A stretch of DNA of 7,238 nt, taken from assembly GCA_024277605.1 (NCBI GenBank), contig JAJRUU010000030.1, forward strand, positions 1 through 7,238, read 5' to 3'. Below are positions 6,659 to 7,238 of the stretch, in pieces (the stretch's first letter is position 1; every line of letters starts with the position of its first letter). Both the position numbers and the translations under genes were made by a program. Source of the DNA: a bacterium. GTDB taxonomy: Bacteria > SZUA-182 > SZUA-191 > JAJRXT01. The notes beneath the pieces were generated by a model. That model ran no database searches and was not told the origin of the DNA. It saw nothing but the letters and a program-made list of their open reading frames with translations.

Positions 6659-6900
6659 CCCCCCCCCAATACCCGATCAAATTCGCCGACATTGGTAGAA
6701 AAACGGTAGGCAGGGTCATAGGACACATCACTTAAAAGCTGGGGTGAACCGGTTATAGCGGCGGCTTTTCCAGCCGTTTTAGTGGAGACGATTTCCTCTA
6801 CCAGGGTATTCCACTCACCGCAGGCCGGACAGCGCCCCAACCATTTGCCGGTTTGATAACCACAGGACTGGCAGCTATATACGCTCTTGGGTTTAGCCAT
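6640..6900 (-). pseudogene. radA: RadA/Sms, N-terminal zinc-finger part, truncated by frameshift
   Basis: The first 80 or so residues are the RadA N-terminus: a CxxC...CxxC zinc finger (C10, C13, C24, C27 in SCQSCGYQTGKWLGRCPACG), then the linker ending in the conserved FDRVLGGG. After the G-run at 6658-6667 the frame slips, adds WCPVR and meets TAA at 6640-6642, so the product lacks the ATPase. Start ATG 6900 fits the usual 'MAKxKxxYxCxxCG' beginning; the AGG upstream is about 11 bases away, a weak site. It is the first gene of the housekeeping block in this window. Confidence 0.9.
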
Positions 6901-7238
6901 TTATCGATCTACCTGATATCTACAACCCGATCTATTCATAAATTCAGACTGGGTTTGCAAGACATCCCTTGCGAGATAAGGCTTATGAGCCAACGTCCTG
7001 AAGAAACAGGCTGTGCCTGCCCGAATTTTTCGGGACAAAAGCTCAAAAAACATTAATTGGGAATAAAATATAAACAACGGGACTCTTTACATGTAAGAAT
7101 CACTACTGTCCGGTTAATAATCGAATAAATTCAACTGGATACAACCAGATGTTTCAGTTTTTTGGTAATCACATTGCGTAAGTAGCTGATAAATATGAGG
7201 TCTCTCGAATAAAGAGATGCTCAAAATTTGCAAAATTG
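6901..7238. other. Gene-free region upstream of radA
   Basis: This holds no convincing coding sequence on either strand. Besides the hairpin chain at 6967-7034 it contains a perfect palindrome TTACATGTAA at 7087-7096 and a small inverted repeat TCTCT/AGAGA near the right end. No promoter with two good hexamers stands out for radA, although the region from about 7050 on is AT-rich. The usual upstream neighbours of radA in Bacillota (such as clpC) would lie beyond the window. Confidence 0.5.
6967..7034 (-). promoter_or_regulatory. Possible structured leader upstream of radA
   Basis: Five small stems follow one another in minus-strand RNA: CCCGAA/TTCGGG (7034-7020), CAGGC/GCCTG (7019-7007), CCTG/CAGG (7010-6997), GGCT/AGCC (6991-6980) and CCTT/AAGG (6981-6967). 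Stems two and three share an arm, as do stems four and five, so they are mutually exclusive. This looks like a switching or attenuation structure, about 66 bases before the radA start. It matches no riboswitch class I recognise, and the stems are short, so chance is possible. The first stem has no T-run in either direction. Confidence 0.25.

Noticed and set aside
6901..7053. A 50-codon minus-strand frame, ATG 7053 to TAA 6901-6903, ending directly before the radA ATG
   Set aside because: It has no ribosome-binding site, its composition is Arg- and Cys-rich without recognisable similarity, and it runs through the hairpin chain. It was kept out as a gene, although its end touching the radA start is worth noting.
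7087..7096. Palindrome TTACATGTAA as an operator
   Set aside because: A ten-base palindrome in AT-rich sequence is too short to assign to a regulator without further copies.

Overview
The window reads as a stretch of a low-to-mid-GC Bacillota chromosome, probably an anaerobic, spore-forming Clostridia-type organism. The lines of evidence are the gene set (RadA, TsaD, an Amidase_3 cell-wall amidase, a GerMN-domain protein, RNase PH), the sporulation flavour of the amidase/GerMN pair, and Shine-Dalgarno sequences such as GGAGG and AGGAG. The genus cannot be named from this sequence. Every convincing gene is on the minus strand, so transcription runs from high to low coordinates.

Right part (7238 down to 2323): a housekeeping block radA - tsaD - amidase - gerMN - rph with short gaps or overlaps, closed by an intrinsic terminator at 2280-2319. 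The first three genes are each broken by a different lesion. radA has a one-base frameshift in a run of ten G. tsaD has an in-frame TAG, and also Trp in place of a nearly invariant Gly. The amidase has an in-frame TAA 31 codons before its natural end. gerMN and rph are intact. The lesions may be sequence errors, real decay of a locus with an intact copy elsewhere, or (for tsaD, where a ribosome-binding-like AAGGG and a TTG codon flank the TAG) a split gene. TsaD is normally essential, so this matters.

Left part (2278 down to 117): an accessory island of toxin-antitoxin/defence type where the housekeeping operon ends. It starts with a putative promoter overlapping the terminator tail. Next come a minimal nucleotidyltransferase (MNT) overlapping a HEPN-domain gene, the classic antitoxin/toxin pair. 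After these is a gene-free segment with a perfect 24-bp tandem repeat and, on the opposite strand, a perfect consensus sigma-A/sigma-70 promoter (TTGACA, 17 bp, TATAAT). The C-terminal remnant of what looks like a PIN-domain toxin gene is cut off at the repeat. Last is a gene with an N-terminal AlbA_2 (Schlafen-type) domain and an unassigned C-terminal region.

The 338 bases upstream of radA (6901-7238) hold no convincing gene. They do contain a chain of small hairpins with mutually exclusive arms (6967-7034) that could be a structured leader. No tRNA, rRNA, CRISPR array or complete insertion sequence was found.
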